A DNA stretch of 64,000 nt from Rhizobium johnstonii 3841 (GTDB lineage Bacteria > Pseudomonadota > Alphaproteobacteria > Rhizobiales > Rhizobiaceae): NCBI RefSeq assembly GCF_000009265.1, contig NC_008380.1, positions 4,464,501 through 4,528,500 on the forward strand, given 5' to 3'. Below are positions 26,772-36,227 of this stretch, in pieces. Numbering within the stretch: position 1 is the stretch's first letter; the number at the start of each line of letters is the position of its first letter. The notes beneath the pieces were generated by a model that had not been told where the DNA came from, did no database searches, and was given only the letters and a program-made list of their open reading frames with translations. The translations under genes and the position numbers were made by a program.

Positions 26772-27797
26772 TCAATCGGCCGCGGGCATATTGTAGGGCG
26801 TGACGATTTCGACTGATGAAAGCGAGGGCGTAACCGCGCGCGGTAAGGCGGTCGCCCGGCTCATGATCGCCCGGAAGGCCGAACGCGCATCGGTTCTGAG
26901 ATCATGATGCAGCACGAAGCCGATCCGACGCGCCGCAAGCAGGGCGCGATTATCCGCGTCGAGATCATGGGCGACGAAAACGCGGACGGGACGTTTGGCC
27001 ATGTCGAAGACCGCAAGCACCGCCCGGTTGCCGCCGCCGATCGAATAGACGGCGTTGATGGCGGGATCGGCCGCAAGCGCTGCCGCGGCAAGCGTTCCCG
27101 TCGCAGCATCGGTGCCGTGCCCCTCGCTGATTTCGGTAATGCCGATGTCAGGATAACGGGCACGGATGACGCGGCGAAAGCCGATTTCGCGCTCCTCCTC
27201 GCCGCGGAACCATCCGCTCGACAGCGTTACCAGCACCTTGCCGCCGCCAGCCCCCAGGGATTCGCCGATCAGATAGGCGGCGGTCTCCCCTGCTGCCCGG
27301 TTGTCGGCGCCGGCATAGGCGATGCGTGCCGAATTCGGTAGGTCGGTCACCAGCGTCACGACGGGAATGCCGGCCGCATCCGCCCGCGCGACAGCGGCAG
27401 CCACATCGGCGACGTCAGGCGCCTTGAGCACGATGCCGTGCGTGCCACGCAGCCGGATGCGATCGAGAAGCTGCACCAGCTCAGCCGGCTTCATCACCTC
27501 GGCAAAATGGAACCGGCAGCGGAAGACGCCCGGCAGGAAGGTCGCCATCTCCGCCTCGAAGGCGGCCCGCACCGCATCGCTGAAACGCTGCGGCGTCTCC
27601 ATGACGATATCGATCGCCAGCATGCGGCCGCTGCCCATCGCCCCGGCCTGCTGCTTCTCCAGTTCCGCGATCGCCGCCTTCACCCGCATCTCGGTCTGCC
27701 GGCGCACACCCGGTCTGCCGTTCAGCACCCGGTCGACGGTCGCGGTGCTGAGCCCTGCCTGGAAGGCAATATCCTTGACGAGAAAGAGGTGTGCCAT
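26772..27797 (-). CDS. LacI-family transcriptional regulator
   Basis: This 341-residue regulator has a helix-turn-helix at the N-terminus (VKDIAFQAGLSTATVDRVLNG, residues about 7-27) and a hinge. A periplasmic-binding-protein-like effector domain follows (GIVLKAPD, VTLVTDLPNSARIAYAGADN, AGETAAYLIGE). It is divergent from the PhyH dioxygenase gene across 95 bases, so it probably controls that gene and perhaps the SDR and lactonase genes that follow. The effector is not predictable, though this LacI branch usually senses sugars or cyclitols. Confidence 0.82.
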   Translation of the reverse strand: MAHLFLVKDIAFQAGLSTATVDRVLNGRPGVRRQTEMRVKAAIAELEKQQAGAMGSGRMLAIDIVMETPQRFSDAVRAAFEAEMATFLPGVFRCRFHFAEVMKPAELVQLLDRIRLRGTHGIVLKAPDVADVAAAVARADAAGIPVVTLVTDLPNSARIAYAGADNRAAGETAAYLIGESLGAGGGKVLVTLSSGWFRGEEEREIGFRRVIRARYPDIGITEISEGHGTDAATGTLAAAALAADPAINAVYSIGGGNRAVLAVFDMAKRPVRVFVAHDLDADNRALLAARRIGFVLHHDLRTDARSAFRAIMSRATALPRAVTPSLSSVEIVTPYNMPAAD

Positions 27798-27892
27798 GCG
27801 ACCGGCCTGATGGTTTTTTGATGGATTTCTGATCTATATCACCTGGCATCGCGGCGTATAGTGCCTCCATTGGAAAGAGGGAGGAGCCCGCC

Positions 27893-29080
27893 ATGAAAAC
27901 CGACAACCAGCAGAAACTGCGCGCCGACCGCGTCTGGCTGAGCGAAGACGCCTGCGATCTCGATGAGTTTCGCGCCCTTGCGGAAAAGACGACGGCACTT
28001 GCCGATTACCCCGCAGCGTCTGCGGTCGAAAAAAACGTGCTGATCTATGACAGCCGCAAGGTGATGACGGCGGTTGCAACGCCAGAAGGCCGACGCGCCG
28101 TGCTGGCGGAAATCTGCGATGCCTTCGGCGAGGGTCCTGGTGTCGTCGTGTTCAAGCGCGCTTACGCAGACACCGGCATCGTCGACCGCGCCAGCTCGAT
28201 CTTCGATGCGATCATCGAGGAACAACACCGCACCTCGACCGGCGGCGGCGATCACTTCGCCAAGCCTGGCGCCAACGACCGTATCTGGAATTCGCTGGAA
28301 AAACATTGCCTCGCCGATCCGGCAAATTTCGCCGAATATTACGGCAACGCCATCGTCGCGCTGGCAAGCGAAGCCTGGCTCGGCCCGAGCTACCAGATGA
28401 CGGCGCAGGTCAACCGCGTCAATCCGGGCGGTTCGGCGCAGTCGGCGCATCGCGACTACCATCTCGGCTTTCAGTCGTCGAAGGTGATCGAGCAGTTCCC
28501 GGCACATGTGCATCGGCTCTCGCCGGTGCTGACATTGCAGGGTGCGGTCGCCCATTGCGACATGCCGCTCGAAAGCGGGCCGACGCTCTTCCTGCCGCAC
28601 AGCCAGACCTATGTGCCGGGCTATCTTGCGCTGAAGCGGCAGGAGTTCCGGGATTATTTCGAGACCAACCATGTCCAGTTGCCGCTCGAAAAAGGCGACG
28701 TCGTCTTCTTCAATCCCGCCCTCTTCCACGCCGCCGGCACCAACCGCTCGGCCGACATCAAACGTGTCGCCAACCTCCTGCAGGTCTCCTCCGCCTTCGG
28801 CCGGGCAATGGAAACCGTCCATCGCGAGAGGATGAGCGCCAGGCTGTTTCCCGCCTTGAAGACCTTGCAGGGCAGGCTCTCGCCAGACGAAATCGCCAAC
28901 GCCGTCGCCGCCTGCGCCGAGGGCTACTCCTTCCCGACCAATCTCGACCGCGACCCGCCGCTCGGCGGACTGGCGCCGAAGACACAGGCGCAGCTGATTC
29001 ACGAGGCGTTGCGGGAAGGCTGGAGCGATGAAGCCTTTACGACAGCACTTGCCGAGCAGGCGGGCAAGAAGTTGAGCTAA
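27893..29080 (+). CDS. Phytanoyl-CoA dioxygenase (PhyH) family protein
   Basis: This 395-residue protein is a predicted Fe(II)/2-oxoglutarate-dependent oxygenase. The facial triad is visible as H186 and D188 in SAHRDYH and distal H279 in NPALFHAAGTNRS; the following arginine could bind 2-oxoglutarate. PhyH-family members hydroxylate diverse small molecules, not only phytanoyl-CoA, so the substrate is open. The gene is divergent from a LacI regulator and followed on the same strand by SDR and SMP-30 lactonase genes, which suggests a sugar- or cyclitol-like compound. The start ATG at 27893 follows GGGAGGAGCCCGCC. Confidence 0.78.
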   Translation: MKTDNQQKLRADRVWLSEDACDLDEFRALAEKTTALADYPAASAVEKNVLIYDSRKVMTAVATPEGRRAVLAEICDAFGEGPGVVVFKRAYADTGIVDRASSIFDAIIEEQHRTSTGGGDHFAKPGANDRIWNSLEKHCLADPANFAEYYGNAIVALASEAWLGPSYQMTAQVNRVNPGGSAQSAHRDYHLGFQSSKVIEQFPAHVHRLSPVLTLQGAVAHCDMPLESGPTLFLPHSQTYVPGYLALKRQEFRDYFETNHVQLPLEKGDVVFFNPALFHAAGTNRSADIKRVANLLQVSSAFGRAMETVHRERMSARLFPALKTLQGRLSPDEIANAVAACAEGYSFPTNLDRDPPLGGLAPKTQAQLIHEALREGWSDEAFTTALAEQAGKKLS

Positions 29081-29092
29081 CTTGGAGGCTGG

Positions 29093-29211
29093 AGCCCCCT
29101 CATCCGCCCTACGGGCACCTTCTCCCCGAGGGGAGAAGGGGAAATCGAGACGTTGCCGCGAATCTCTTCTCCCCAGCGGGGAGAAGGTGCCGGCAGGCGG
29201 ATGAGGGGGCT
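29093..29211. repeat. Rhizobial intergenic mosaic element (RIME-like long inverted repeat)
   Basis: The element begins AGCCCCCTCAT (29093-29103) and ends with its exact inverse ATGAGGGGGCT (29201-29211). Inside are two CTTCTCCCC...GGGGAGAAGG hairpins. Related arms occur at 50959-51136 and 62075-62100. This is a dispersed non-coding palindromic repeat of the Rhizobiaceae. It separates the PhyH and SDR genes, and the folded RNA could reduce read-through. Confidence 0.8.
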
Positions 29212-29282
29212 CATCGCACCAACCTAAAAGCCTTCCGCATCGGCGGGAGGCCATTCGTACGTCATCACAAAGGAGGAACCTC

Positions 29283-30104
29283 ATGAGCACAGACCACGGC
29301 CGCCTCGACGGCAAGATCGCCATCGTCACCGGCGGCACGCAAGGATTGGGCGCGACCATCGCCCGCCTCTTCGCCGAGCGCGGCGCGGAAGGCATCGTCA
29401 TCTGCGGCCGCAACGAAGCCAAGGGCAAGGCAAAGGCGGCGGAGATTTCGGCTGCGACCGGCACCAGGATCGTCTACGTCAAAGCCGACCTCGGCAACGT
29501 CGAGGATGCACAGAATGTCGTGCGTGCCTGTGACGAGACCTTCGGCCGCGTCGACGCGCTGGTCAATGCCGCCGCCATCACCGATCGCGGCACTATCCTC
29601 GACACCAGCCCGGAACTCTTCGACGCCATGTTCGCCGTCAATGTTCGCGCGCCGTTTTTCCTGATGCAGGAGGCGGTGAAGGTCATGCGCCGCGAAAACA
29701 TCGAGGGTACGGTCGTCAATATCGGCTCGATGTCGGCCAAAGCCGGCCAGCCCTTCATCGCCGCCTATTGCGCCTCCAAGGGCGCGCTGGAAACGCTGAC
29801 GAAGAACACCGCCTACGCGCTCCTGCGCAACCGCATCCGCGTCAACGGTCTGAACATCGGTTGGATGGCCTCCGAAGGCGAGGACCGGATCCAGCGCGAA
29901 TATCACGATGCCCCCGCCGACTGGCTGGAGAAGGCGGCGGCAAGCCAACCCTTCGGCCGTCTCGTCGATCCGCACGAGGTGGCGCGCGCCTGCGCTTACC
30001 TGTCGTCTTCCGAATCCGGCCTGATGACCGGCTCGGTCATCTGCTTCGACCAGTCGATCTGGGGCGCTTACGACGGCTCACCGCATCCGGTCGCGGCCCT
30101 CTGA
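29283..30104 (+). CDS. SDR-family oxidoreductase
   Basis: This 273-residue short-chain dehydrogenase has Rossmann motif TGGTQGLG (residues about 16-23), an NAA variant of the NAG motif in LVNAAAITD, and catalytic S-Y-K in NIGSMSA and YCASKGAL. The C-terminal segment GSVICFDQSIWGAYDG is longer than usual and tryptophan/tyrosine-bearing, as in several sugar-acting SDRs. It starts with AAAGGAGGAACCTC before the ATG and precedes an SMP-30 lactonase gene by 95 bases. The pair suggests oxidation of a sugar to a lactone and hydrolysis of the lactone; the substrate is unknown. Confidence 0.82.
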   Translation: MSTDHGRLDGKIAIVTGGTQGLGATIARLFAERGAEGIVICGRNEAKGKAKAAEISAATGTRIVYVKADLGNVEDAQNVVRACDETFGRVDALVNAAAITDRGTILDTSPELFDAMFAVNVRAPFFLMQEAVKVMRRENIEGTVVNIGSMSAKAGQPFIAAYCASKGALETLTKNTAYALLRNRIRVNGLNIGWMASEGEDRIQREYHDAPADWLEKAAASQPFGRLVDPHEVARACAYLSSSESGLMTGSVICFDQSIWGAYDGSPHPVAAL

Positions 30105-30109
30105 CGAAA

Positions 30110-30142
30110 CCAGAGCCCGGCATTTCCATTGCGGGGCTCTGG
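30110..30142 (+). other. Hairpin between SDR and lactonase genes
   Basis: CCAGAGCCC (30110-30118) and GGGCTCTGG (30134-30142) form a perfect 9-bp stem with a 15-base loop just after the SDR stop codon. There is no U-run, so it is more likely a processing or stability hairpin than a terminator. Confidence 0.45.
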
Positions 30143-30199
30143 CACCTCCAGCTTTTTGCCGGTAGGAAAAGAACGGCAGCATTCAGGGAGGAAACTGGC

Positions 30200-31111
30200 A
30201 TGGGCGACAATCCGATTTATGAGATCCGCGACGAACGCTTCGGTGCAATGGTCATCGGCAGCGCCGGCCTCGAGGAGCTTTATTCCGGCTGCCGCTGGAC
30301 GGAAGGCCCGGTCTGGTTTTCCGACCTGAACTGCCTTCTCTGGAGCGATATCCCGAATGAACGCATGATGCGCTGGACACCGGATGGTACCGTCTCCGTC
30401 TTCCGCTCGCCCTCCAACTACGTCAATGGCAATACCCGTGACCGGCAGGGCCGGTTGGTCTCCTGCGAACATGGCGGCCGCCGCGTCACCCGCACCGAGA
30501 CGGACGGCACCATCACCGTTCTCGCCGACAGCTACCGGGGCAAGCGGCTGAACTCGCCGAACGACGTCGTCGTGCACTCCGATGGCGGGGTCTGGTTCAC
30601 CGATCCGACCTACGGCATCCTGTCGGATTACGAGGGCCACAAGGCCGAGCCCGAGCAGCCGACACGCAATGTCTACCGGATCGACCCCGTAAGCGGAGCG
30701 ATCGACGCCGTCGTCGAGGATTTCATCCAGCCGAACGGCCTTGCCTTCTCGCCCGATGAGACGAAGCTTTATATTGCCGATTCCGGCTCCGCAAAACATG
30801 AAGTGCCGCGCCATATCCGCGTTTTCGACGTCATCGACGGCAAGGCGCTTGCCAACAGCCGCTATTTCTGCAGCCTCGATGTCGGCCATCCCGACGGTTT
30901 TCGTTTCGATGTCGCCGGCAATCTCTGGACGAGTGCTTCCGACGGCGTGCACTGCTTTTCGCCCGACGGAACCCTGCTCGGCAAGATCAGGGTGCCGCAG
31001 ACGGTGTCCAACCTCACCTTCGGCGGCCCCAAGAAAAACCGGCTCTTCATCACCGCGACGCGTTCGGTCTATTCGATCTATATCAAGACGACCGGCGCGC
31101 AATATCCATAG
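30200..31111 (+). CDS. SMP-30/gluconolactonase-family lactonase
   Basis: This 303-residue beta-propeller enzyme has the metal-site segments CRWTEGPVWF, the asparagine of RLNSPNDVVVHSDGGVWFTD, and the late aspartate in GHPDGFRFDVAGNLW. These match the Ca/Zn-dependent sugar lactonases that open aldonolactones. The ATG at 30200 lies behind AGGGAGGAAACTGGC; a longer in-frame start overlaps the SDR gene and is rejected. It converges with the ThuA gene one base beyond its stop codon. Confidence 0.85.
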   Translation: MGDNPIYEIRDERFGAMVIGSAGLEELYSGCRWTEGPVWFSDLNCLLWSDIPNERMMRWTPDGTVSVFRSPSNYVNGNTRDRQGRLVSCEHGGRRVTRTETDGTITVLADSYRGKRLNSPNDVVVHSDGGVWFTDPTYGILSDYEGHKAEPEQPTRNVYRIDPVSGAIDAVVEDFIQPNGLAFSPDETKLYIADSGSAKHEVPRHIRVFDVIDGKALANSRYFCSLDVGHPDGFRFDVAGNLWTSASDGVHCFSPDGTLLGKIRVPQTVSNLTFGGPKKNRLFITATRSVYSIYIKTTGAQYP

Positions 31112-31112
31112 A

Positions 31113-31862
31113 TCAGGCCTTCGCCTTGTCGGGGCGGCCGTGCAGCGGCTCGGCCCGATGCCAGTTTTCCAGGATGCGGCCATCGGTGTGTTTCTGCCGC
31201 GCCCAGCGGATGCCGTTCGAAATCACCTTGTGCACGGTCTTGTCATGATAGATCGGATAGGTCTCGTGGCCGGGGCTGAAGAAGAAGATGCGCCCACGCC
31301 CACGCTGGAAGGTGCAGCCGCTGCGGAACACCTCACCACCGGAATACCAGGAGATGAACACCAACTCGTCCGGTTGTGGAATATCGAAGGGTTCGCCGTA
31401 CATTTCCGAGGCATTGACCTCGAAATAGGGCGGCAGCCCCTCGGCGATCGGATGCGAGGGATTGACCACCCAGACGCGCTCCAGATCGCCATCAGGCGTC
31501 TCGCGCCAGGAAAGGTTGGCATTGGTCCCCATCAGCCGGCGGAAGAGCTTGGAATGATGGCCGGAATGCAGGACCAGCAGGCCCATGCCCCTCAGCACGC
31601 GCTGCTGCACGCGGTCGATCAGCCCGTCGCTGACCTCCTCATGCGCCATGTGCCCCCACCAGAGCAGCACGTCGGTATCATTGAGCACGCTGTCCGGCAG
31701 CCCTTCATCCGGATCGTCTAGCGTACCGCGGCGAATTTCGAAATCGGGGTGGGCAATGCCTGACGCGATCGCTCCGTCGATACGATCAGGGTAGATCTCC
31801 TGAACCTCCTTGTGGACCTGCTCGTGGCGTCCTTCGTTCCAGATCGTGACCTTGATTGTCAT
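31113..31862 (-). CDS. ThuA-family trehalose/3-keto-glycoside utilisation protein
   Basis: This 249-residue protein has the ThuA glutamine-amidotransferase-like fold. It opens with MTIKVTIWNEGRHE and contains DVLLWWGHMAHEEV, LLVLHSGHHSKLFRRLMGT and FFFSPGHETYPIYHD, landmarks of ThuA of S. meliloti, where ThuA and ThuB act on trehalose by a 3-keto route. It is the last gene of a binding protein-permease-permease-ATPase operon, 18 bases after the ATPase gene. A Gfo/Idh/MocA (ThuB-like) gene is divergent. Whether the sugar is trehalose or another disaccharide is not shown. Confidence 0.78.
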   Translation of the reverse strand: MTIKVTIWNEGRHEQVHKEVQEIYPDRIDGAIASGIAHPDFEIRRGTLDDPDEGLPDSVLNDTDVLLWWGHMAHEEVSDGLIDRVQQRVLRGMGLLVLHSGHHSKLFRRLMGTNANLSWRETPDGDLERVWVVNPSHPIAEGLPPYFEVNASEMYGEPFDIPQPDELVFISWYSGGEVFRSGCTFQRGRGRIFFFSPGHETYPIYHDKTVHKVISNGIRWARQKHTDGRILENWHRAEPLHGRPDKAKA

Positions 31863-31880
31863 GTCATTCCTCGATGTGTT

Positions 31881-32963
31881 TCAAGCTGTTGCCGAACGGA
31901 TTACCCGGCCGGCGGAATCAAACAGATGGCAACCGGCGCGCTCGGCAGTCAGCGACACGCGATCGCCGGGGCGAATGGTCATGTCGCCTTCCGTGCGTAC
32001 GACGATCGGCTGCTGCTGCGAACCGACTGTCAGATAGGTCTCCACGCCCAAACGCTCGACGATGACGACCTCGGCCGAAAAATCACCCTGCCCTTGGGGT
32101 GCGAGCTTCAGATGTTCCGGCCGAATGCCGAGTTTCGCCTCGCCCTGCTGCACGGCGCCATTGGCGTCTGAAAGGTCGATGGAAAGGCCGAGCGGGCTTT
32201 CCAGATGCACCTTGCCGGCATCCCGGCGCGTCGCCGTCATCGGCAGCACGTTCATCTTTGGCGAGCCGATGAAGGTTGCGACAAACTCGTTATCGGGCTG
32301 ATGGTAGAGATCCATCGGCGCGCCCTGTTGAGCGACGACGCCCTTGTTCAGCACGACGATACGGTCCGCCATCGTCATCGCTTCGACCTGGTCGTGCGTG
32401 ACATACACGACTGTCGCTTTCAGCTCGCGGTGCAGGCGCTGCAGCTCGGCGCGCATCTGCACGCGCAGCGCCGAATCGAGGTTCGACAGCGGCTCGTCGA
32501 ACAGGATCAGCGCCGGTTTCTTGATGATGGCGCGGCCGATCGCCACGCGCTGGCGCTGGCCGCCGGAAAGGGCGGCCGGGCGTCGGTCGAGGTAGTCGGT
32601 GAGCTGCAGGATTTCGGCGACACCTTCCACCTGCCGGCGGATCTCCGCCTCCGGCACTTTCTTCAGGCTGAGCGAAAAGCCGATATTTTCGGCAACACTC
32701 ATATGCGGATAGAGTGCATAGGACTGGAACACCATGGCGATGCCGCGCTTGTCGGGCGGCACGTCGTTGATGCGTGTGCCGTTAAGGATGAGGTCGCCTT
32801 CGTCGATGCCTTCGAGGCCGGCGATCATCCGCAGCAGCGTGGACTTGCCGCAGCCGGACGGACCGACGAAAACCGCGAATTCGCCGTCTTCCACGGTGAT
32901 GTCGACGCCCTTGATGACCTCGAGCGCGCCGTAGAATTTGCGAACGTTTCTGAGATTGATCAT
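31881..32963 (-). CDS. Sugar ABC transporter ATP-binding protein (CUT1)
   Basis: This 360-residue MalK-type ATPase has Walker A GPSGCGKST (about 34-42), signature LSGGQRQRVAIGRA, Walker B LILFDEP, switch VTHD, and a C-terminal TOBE domain with LGIRPEHLKL. It follows the second permease gene by 19 bases and precedes the ThuA gene. It is probably ThuK-like, but MalK-type ATPases can serve several importers, so substrate assignment depends on the binding protein. Confidence 0.87.
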   Translation of the reverse strand: MINLRNVRKFYGALEVIKGVDITVEDGEFAVFVGPSGCGKSTLLRMIAGLEGIDEGDLILNGTRINDVPPDKRGIAMVFQSYALYPHMSVAENIGFSLSLKKVPEAEIRRQVEGVAEILQLTDYLDRRPAALSGGQRQRVAIGRAIIKKPALILFDEPLSNLDSALRVQMRAELQRLHRELKATVVYVTHDQVEAMTMADRIVVLNKGVVAQQGAPMDLYHQPDNEFVATFIGSPKMNVLPMTATRRDAGKVHLESPLGLSIDLSDANGAVQQGEAKLGIRPEHLKLAPQGQGDFSAEVVIVERLGVETYLTVGSQQQPIVVRTEGDMTIRPGDRVSLTAERAGCHLFDSAGRVIRSATA

Positions 32964-32982
32964 CTGTTTCTCTTTCTTGATC

Positions 32983-33894
32983 TCAGCCCTTCACGCCGCC
33001 CGAAAACGTCTGGACGAGGAAGCGCCGCGCAAAACCGAAGGCGACGACGGCAGGCAGCAGATAGATGAATGCCAGCGCGGTCAGCAGGCCGTAATCGATC
33101 TCGTTGATGCGCAGGAAGGCGCGGAAAAGACCGAGCGGCAGCGTCTGCAGCTCCGGCGACGACAGGAAGATCAGCGGCAAGAGGAAATCGCCCCAGGCCG
33201 ACATGAAGGCGAACAGCCCGGCAGCGGCAAGCCCGGGCAGCGCCAGCGGGATCAGCACCCGGCGGATGCGCTGTATCAGTGTTGCCCCGTCCATCAGCGC
33301 CGCCTCCTCGTAGTCCTTCGGCAGCCCGTCGAAGAAGGTCTTCATGATCCAGAGCGCCAGCGGCAATTGCATCGTCGCAAGCACCAGGATCAGCCCCAGA
33401 TACCCGTCGATGAAGCCGGTCCAGCGCATGATGTCGCGCGCATAGCTGCCGAAGATCGGTCTGAGCACCGCCGCTTCCGCATTGTTCAGCGTCAGCAGGA
33501 ATTTGTAGAGCGGTACGACCAGCGCCGTCGGCGGCAGCACCCGGATGAGCAGGATCGCGTAGAGGAAGGGCAGCTTCCACCATGCCCGGGTGCGCGACAG
33601 CGCATAACCGCCGAGCCCGGAAAGCACCATGACGAGCAGTGTGGCGCTAGCGACCACGAAGAGCGAATTGAACAGCCACTTTGCCCCGTCCTCCTTGGTG
33701 AAGACTCTGACGTAGTTGGCGAAGGTCCACTGCTCCGGCCAGTGCAGGAAGAGCTGGGCATTGCCATCGAGCGAGGCAAGCAGCACCCAGAAGAAGGGCA
33801 CCGCGCAGAAGATCGAGATCAGCGACAGCGTCGCATAGGCGATGAGGTCGGAGCGACCCTTGTTTGCAGTTTCGCTCGGGGAAACGACGGCCAT
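32983..33894 (-). CDS. Sugar ABC transporter permease (MalG-like)
   Basis: This 303-residue inner-membrane permease has a first helix at about residues 18-40, further hydrophobic segments, and the EAA loop EEAALMDGATLIQRIRRVL near residue 205. The C-terminus VQTFSGGVKG is typical of MalG-type proteins. It starts one base after the stop of the upstream permease gene, so the two are coupled. Confidence 0.86.
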   Translation of the reverse strand: MAVVSPSETANKGRSDLIAYATLSLISIFCAVPFFWVLLASLDGNAQLFLHWPEQWTFANYVRVFTKEDGAKWLFNSLFVVASATLLVMVLSGLGGYALSRTRAWWKLPFLYAILLIRVLPPTALVVPLYKFLLTLNNAEAAVLRPIFGSYARDIMRWTGFIDGYLGLILVLATMQLPLALWIMKTFFDGLPKDYEEAALMDGATLIQRIRRVLIPLALPGLAAAGLFAFMSAWGDFLLPLIFLSSPELQTLPLGLFRAFLRINEIDYGLLTALAFIYLLPAVVAFGFARRFLVQTFSGGVKG

Positions 33895-33895
33895 G

Positions 33896-34783
33896 TCAGA
33901 CCTCCACCTTCATGGCCCGGACATAGGCGATACCTAATATCAGCGAGATGACGAGTGCGACGACGGCGACCGCAGCACCATAACCCAGCTGGAACGACGT
34001 AAAGGACTGGTTGTAGATATAGATGCTGACCACCTCGGTCGCCCCGCCCGGCCCGCCGCGCGTCAGCGCATAGACGAGGCCGAAGACGGCGATGGTGGAG
34101 ACGGCCGAGATCAGCATATAGAGCAGGATCGTCGGCATCATCAGCGGCAGGGTGATGCGTCGGAACATCTGCGACGGTGTCGCGCCGTCCATGCGGGCCG
34201 CCTCGTAGATCTCCGCCGGAATGGTGCTGAGGCCGGCCGTTAGCAGGATCATCGCCGTGGCGATGCCGCGCCAGGTGTTGACGACGATGATCATCGACAG
34301 CGGGAAGACCTGCAGCCAGTCGGCCGGCGTGATGCCGAAAAGACTGACGATGCGGCTGAGTGTGGCATTGTCGCCGCCTGCCAGCATCGAGATCCACATG
34401 AAACCGGCGACGACCTCAGGGGCTGCATTCGGCAACAGGATGATCGACGAAAACACCCGCCGAAAGCGGATCGGCCGGCGCAGCGCAATTGCCGAGATCA
34501 GGCCGAGCACGAACTGGCCGATCACCGCCGAACCGATGACGAAGACGAAGGTGACGAACAGCGAATTCCAGAACTTCGCGTCATTGAAGAGCCGCGTGTA
34601 ATTCCTGAAACCGACGAAACGGGGCCGAAGGGCCGCGGCCCCGGTCAGCGCCTCATTGGTGAAGCTCAGATAGATCGAATAGAGGGCCGGATAGATGACG
34701 AAGGCCAGAAGCAGCACCAGCGAGGGCAACAGGATCAGCAGCCATTGCCGCTCGGCGCGCTTTTCATGAGAGTTTCGGGCCAT
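33896..34783 (-). CDS. Sugar ABC transporter permease (MalF-like)
   Basis: This 295-residue inner-membrane permease has six hydrophobic segments, the CUT1 loop SIYLSFTNEALTG after the first helix, and the EAA loop YEAARMDGATPSQMFRRI. It follows the binding-protein gene after 103 bases that contain a GC-rich hairpin. The start ATG at 34783 fits the family N-terminus. Confidence 0.86.
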   Translation of the reverse strand: MARNSHEKRAERQWLLILLPSLVLLLAFVIYPALYSIYLSFTNEALTGAAALRPRFVGFRNYTRLFNDAKFWNSLFVTFVFVIGSAVIGQFVLGLISAIALRRPIRFRRVFSSIILLPNAAPEVVAGFMWISMLAGGDNATLSRIVSLFGITPADWLQVFPLSMIIVVNTWRGIATAMILLTAGLSTIPAEIYEAARMDGATPSQMFRRITLPLMMPTILLYMLISAVSTIAVFGLVYALTRGGPGGATEVVSIYIYNQSFTSFQLGYGAAVAVVALVISLILGIAYVRAMKVEV

Positions 34784-34835
34784 GGAAGCTCACAAACCTT
34801 ATCGATGGAACCGGCTTATCGAATGAAAGCGGGAA

Positions 34836-34858
34836 GACGCGGGCGTTGGCGCCGCGTC
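34836..34858 (-). other. Hairpin between binding-protein and permease genes
   Basis: GACGCGG (34836-34842) and CCGCGTC (34852-34858) form a perfect 7-bp stem after the binding-protein stop codon. The U-run is poor; it may act as a transcript-end stabiliser or weak attenuator, as in the smo operon. Confidence 0.45.
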
Positions 34859-34886
34859 CCCGTCGTGGCGGAAGAGAGGGTGGAGC

Positions 34887-36179
34887 TTACTTGACCATGT
34901 CGTCGCCGAGCGTTTCCTTGACGTAGTCGACAAGGATCTTCTGGGCGCCGGCGGCATCGGTTTCCTTGCGCAGCAGCGCTTCGGTGGCGCGCGCGACACC
35001 TTCCGAGACCGTACCGTAACCGGAGGCCTGCTTCAGGAACACGCCATTCCCGGCCGCGGCATGGATCGGAACCAGTTCCGTCAGCTTCTGGAACTCGGCA
35101 TTGTCAGCCGCACCCTTGCTGGCCGGGATATTGCCGATACGGGCGGCGTAGGAAACCTGCGTCTCGATCGAGCCGATCTCCATCAGCGCCTTGATCGCCA
35201 GTTCCGTATTGGCCGACTTGGAATTGACGGCCCACGGCGCAGCGAGATTGGCAAGTACGTATTGGCCGCTGCTCTGGCCGGGAACCGTCCAGGTGCCGAC
35301 CACCTTCGTCACGTCAGGGATCGGGTTCTTGCTTTCGCGACCCCAATCGAAAATATAGCACCAGGAGCCGCAGGTGGTGGCGGCGAGCTTGCCTTCCGGG
35401 AACATCTGGTACTTCGGCACGACCCAGGGCTCTGGTCCGAGCAACGGCTGCGTCGGCATCAGATCCTTGTCGATCAGTTCCTTGTAGACGTTGAAGACAT
35501 CCTTGATGCCTTCGCCATTCAGATCGAGCTTGCCGTCGGCATCGACCAGCTGCGGCGTCTTGGAACCGACGAGCAGGTGCTGGAAGCCTTCGTCGAAGGC
35601 GCCGCTTCCCCAGGAAACGCCGGCCGGAAAGAGTAGGCCGTAGGCGCCGGTCTTCTGCTTGATCTCGGCCGCGCGGTCGAGAAGTTCCTGCCAGGTCTTC
35701 GGCTGTTCGGTGGAGATGCCGGCTTTTTCGAGAACGTCCTTGCGGTAATAGATTTCCTGAATGCCGAGCATGAACGGCATCACATAGGTTTCACCATCCG
35801 GGCTGACGGCAAGCTCCTTGGCGACGTCATAGAGGTTGGCGTAGCCGTCCCAGGCCTTGAACTCCTTGGTAACAGGCGCGAGGTAACCGGCTTCCACCAT
35901 GTCGGCGACGGCAGCCGTCGTCGGGATGGAGAACAGGTCGGGCGCGTTGCCGGCGCCGAGCTCGGTCAGGAGCTTGGTCAGATAATCCTTGTCGGGTGCC
36001 GGATATTCGATGACCTCGACGGTGACGCCATATTTCTTTTCGATCCGCTCGACCGTCGACTTCATCGCGTCGATGCCGGCCTGACCATGATTTGCAATTC
36101 GGATTGTTTCTGCCTGTGCCAACGTCGAAACCGCGCTCAGCAGAATGGCGCATAGGCCGCCAAGAACCATTTTCTTCAA
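34887..36179 (-). CDS. Periplasmic sugar-binding protein (CUT1, ThuE-like)
   Basis: This family 1 solute-binding protein is about 430 residues long, with a Sec signal peptide (KKMVLGGLCAILLSAVSTLAQA) and a mature start ETIRIANHGQAGIDAMKSTV. The start is judged from spacing: the strong GGGAGGA site lies six bases before a TTG at 36179, while the first ATG (36170) is 15 bases away. TTG is therefore favoured and supplies the two lysines of the signal peptide. It is the first gene of the ABC-ThuA operon and is divergent from the ThuB-like oxidoreductase gene. Similarity to known trehalose-binding proteins cannot be judged here. Confidence 0.82.
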   Translation of the reverse strand: MKKMVLGGLCAILLSAVSTLAQAETIRIANHGQAGIDAMKSTVERIEKKYGVTVEVIEYPAPDKDYLTKLLTELGAGNAPDLFSIPTTAAVADMVEAGYLAPVTKEFKAWDGYANLYDVAKELAVSPDGETYVMPFMLGIQEIYYRKDVLEKAGISTEQPKTWQELLDRAAEIKQKTGAYGLLFPAGVSWGSGAFDEGFQHLLVGSKTPQLVDADGKLDLNGEGIKDVFNVYKELIDKDLMPTQPLLGPEPWVVPKYQMFPEGKLAATTCGSWCYIFDWGRESKNPIPDVTKVVGTWTVPGQSSGQYVLANLAAPWAVNSKSANTELAIKALMEIGSIETQVSYAARIGNIPASKGAADNAEFQKLTELVPIHAAAGNGVFLKQASGYGTVSEGVARATEALLRKETDAAGAQKILVDYVKETLGDDMVK

Positions 36180-36227
36180 CGGAAGTCCTCCCTTTTGTAG
36201 AGACACGGCGCCCTCCAGCACCGGTCG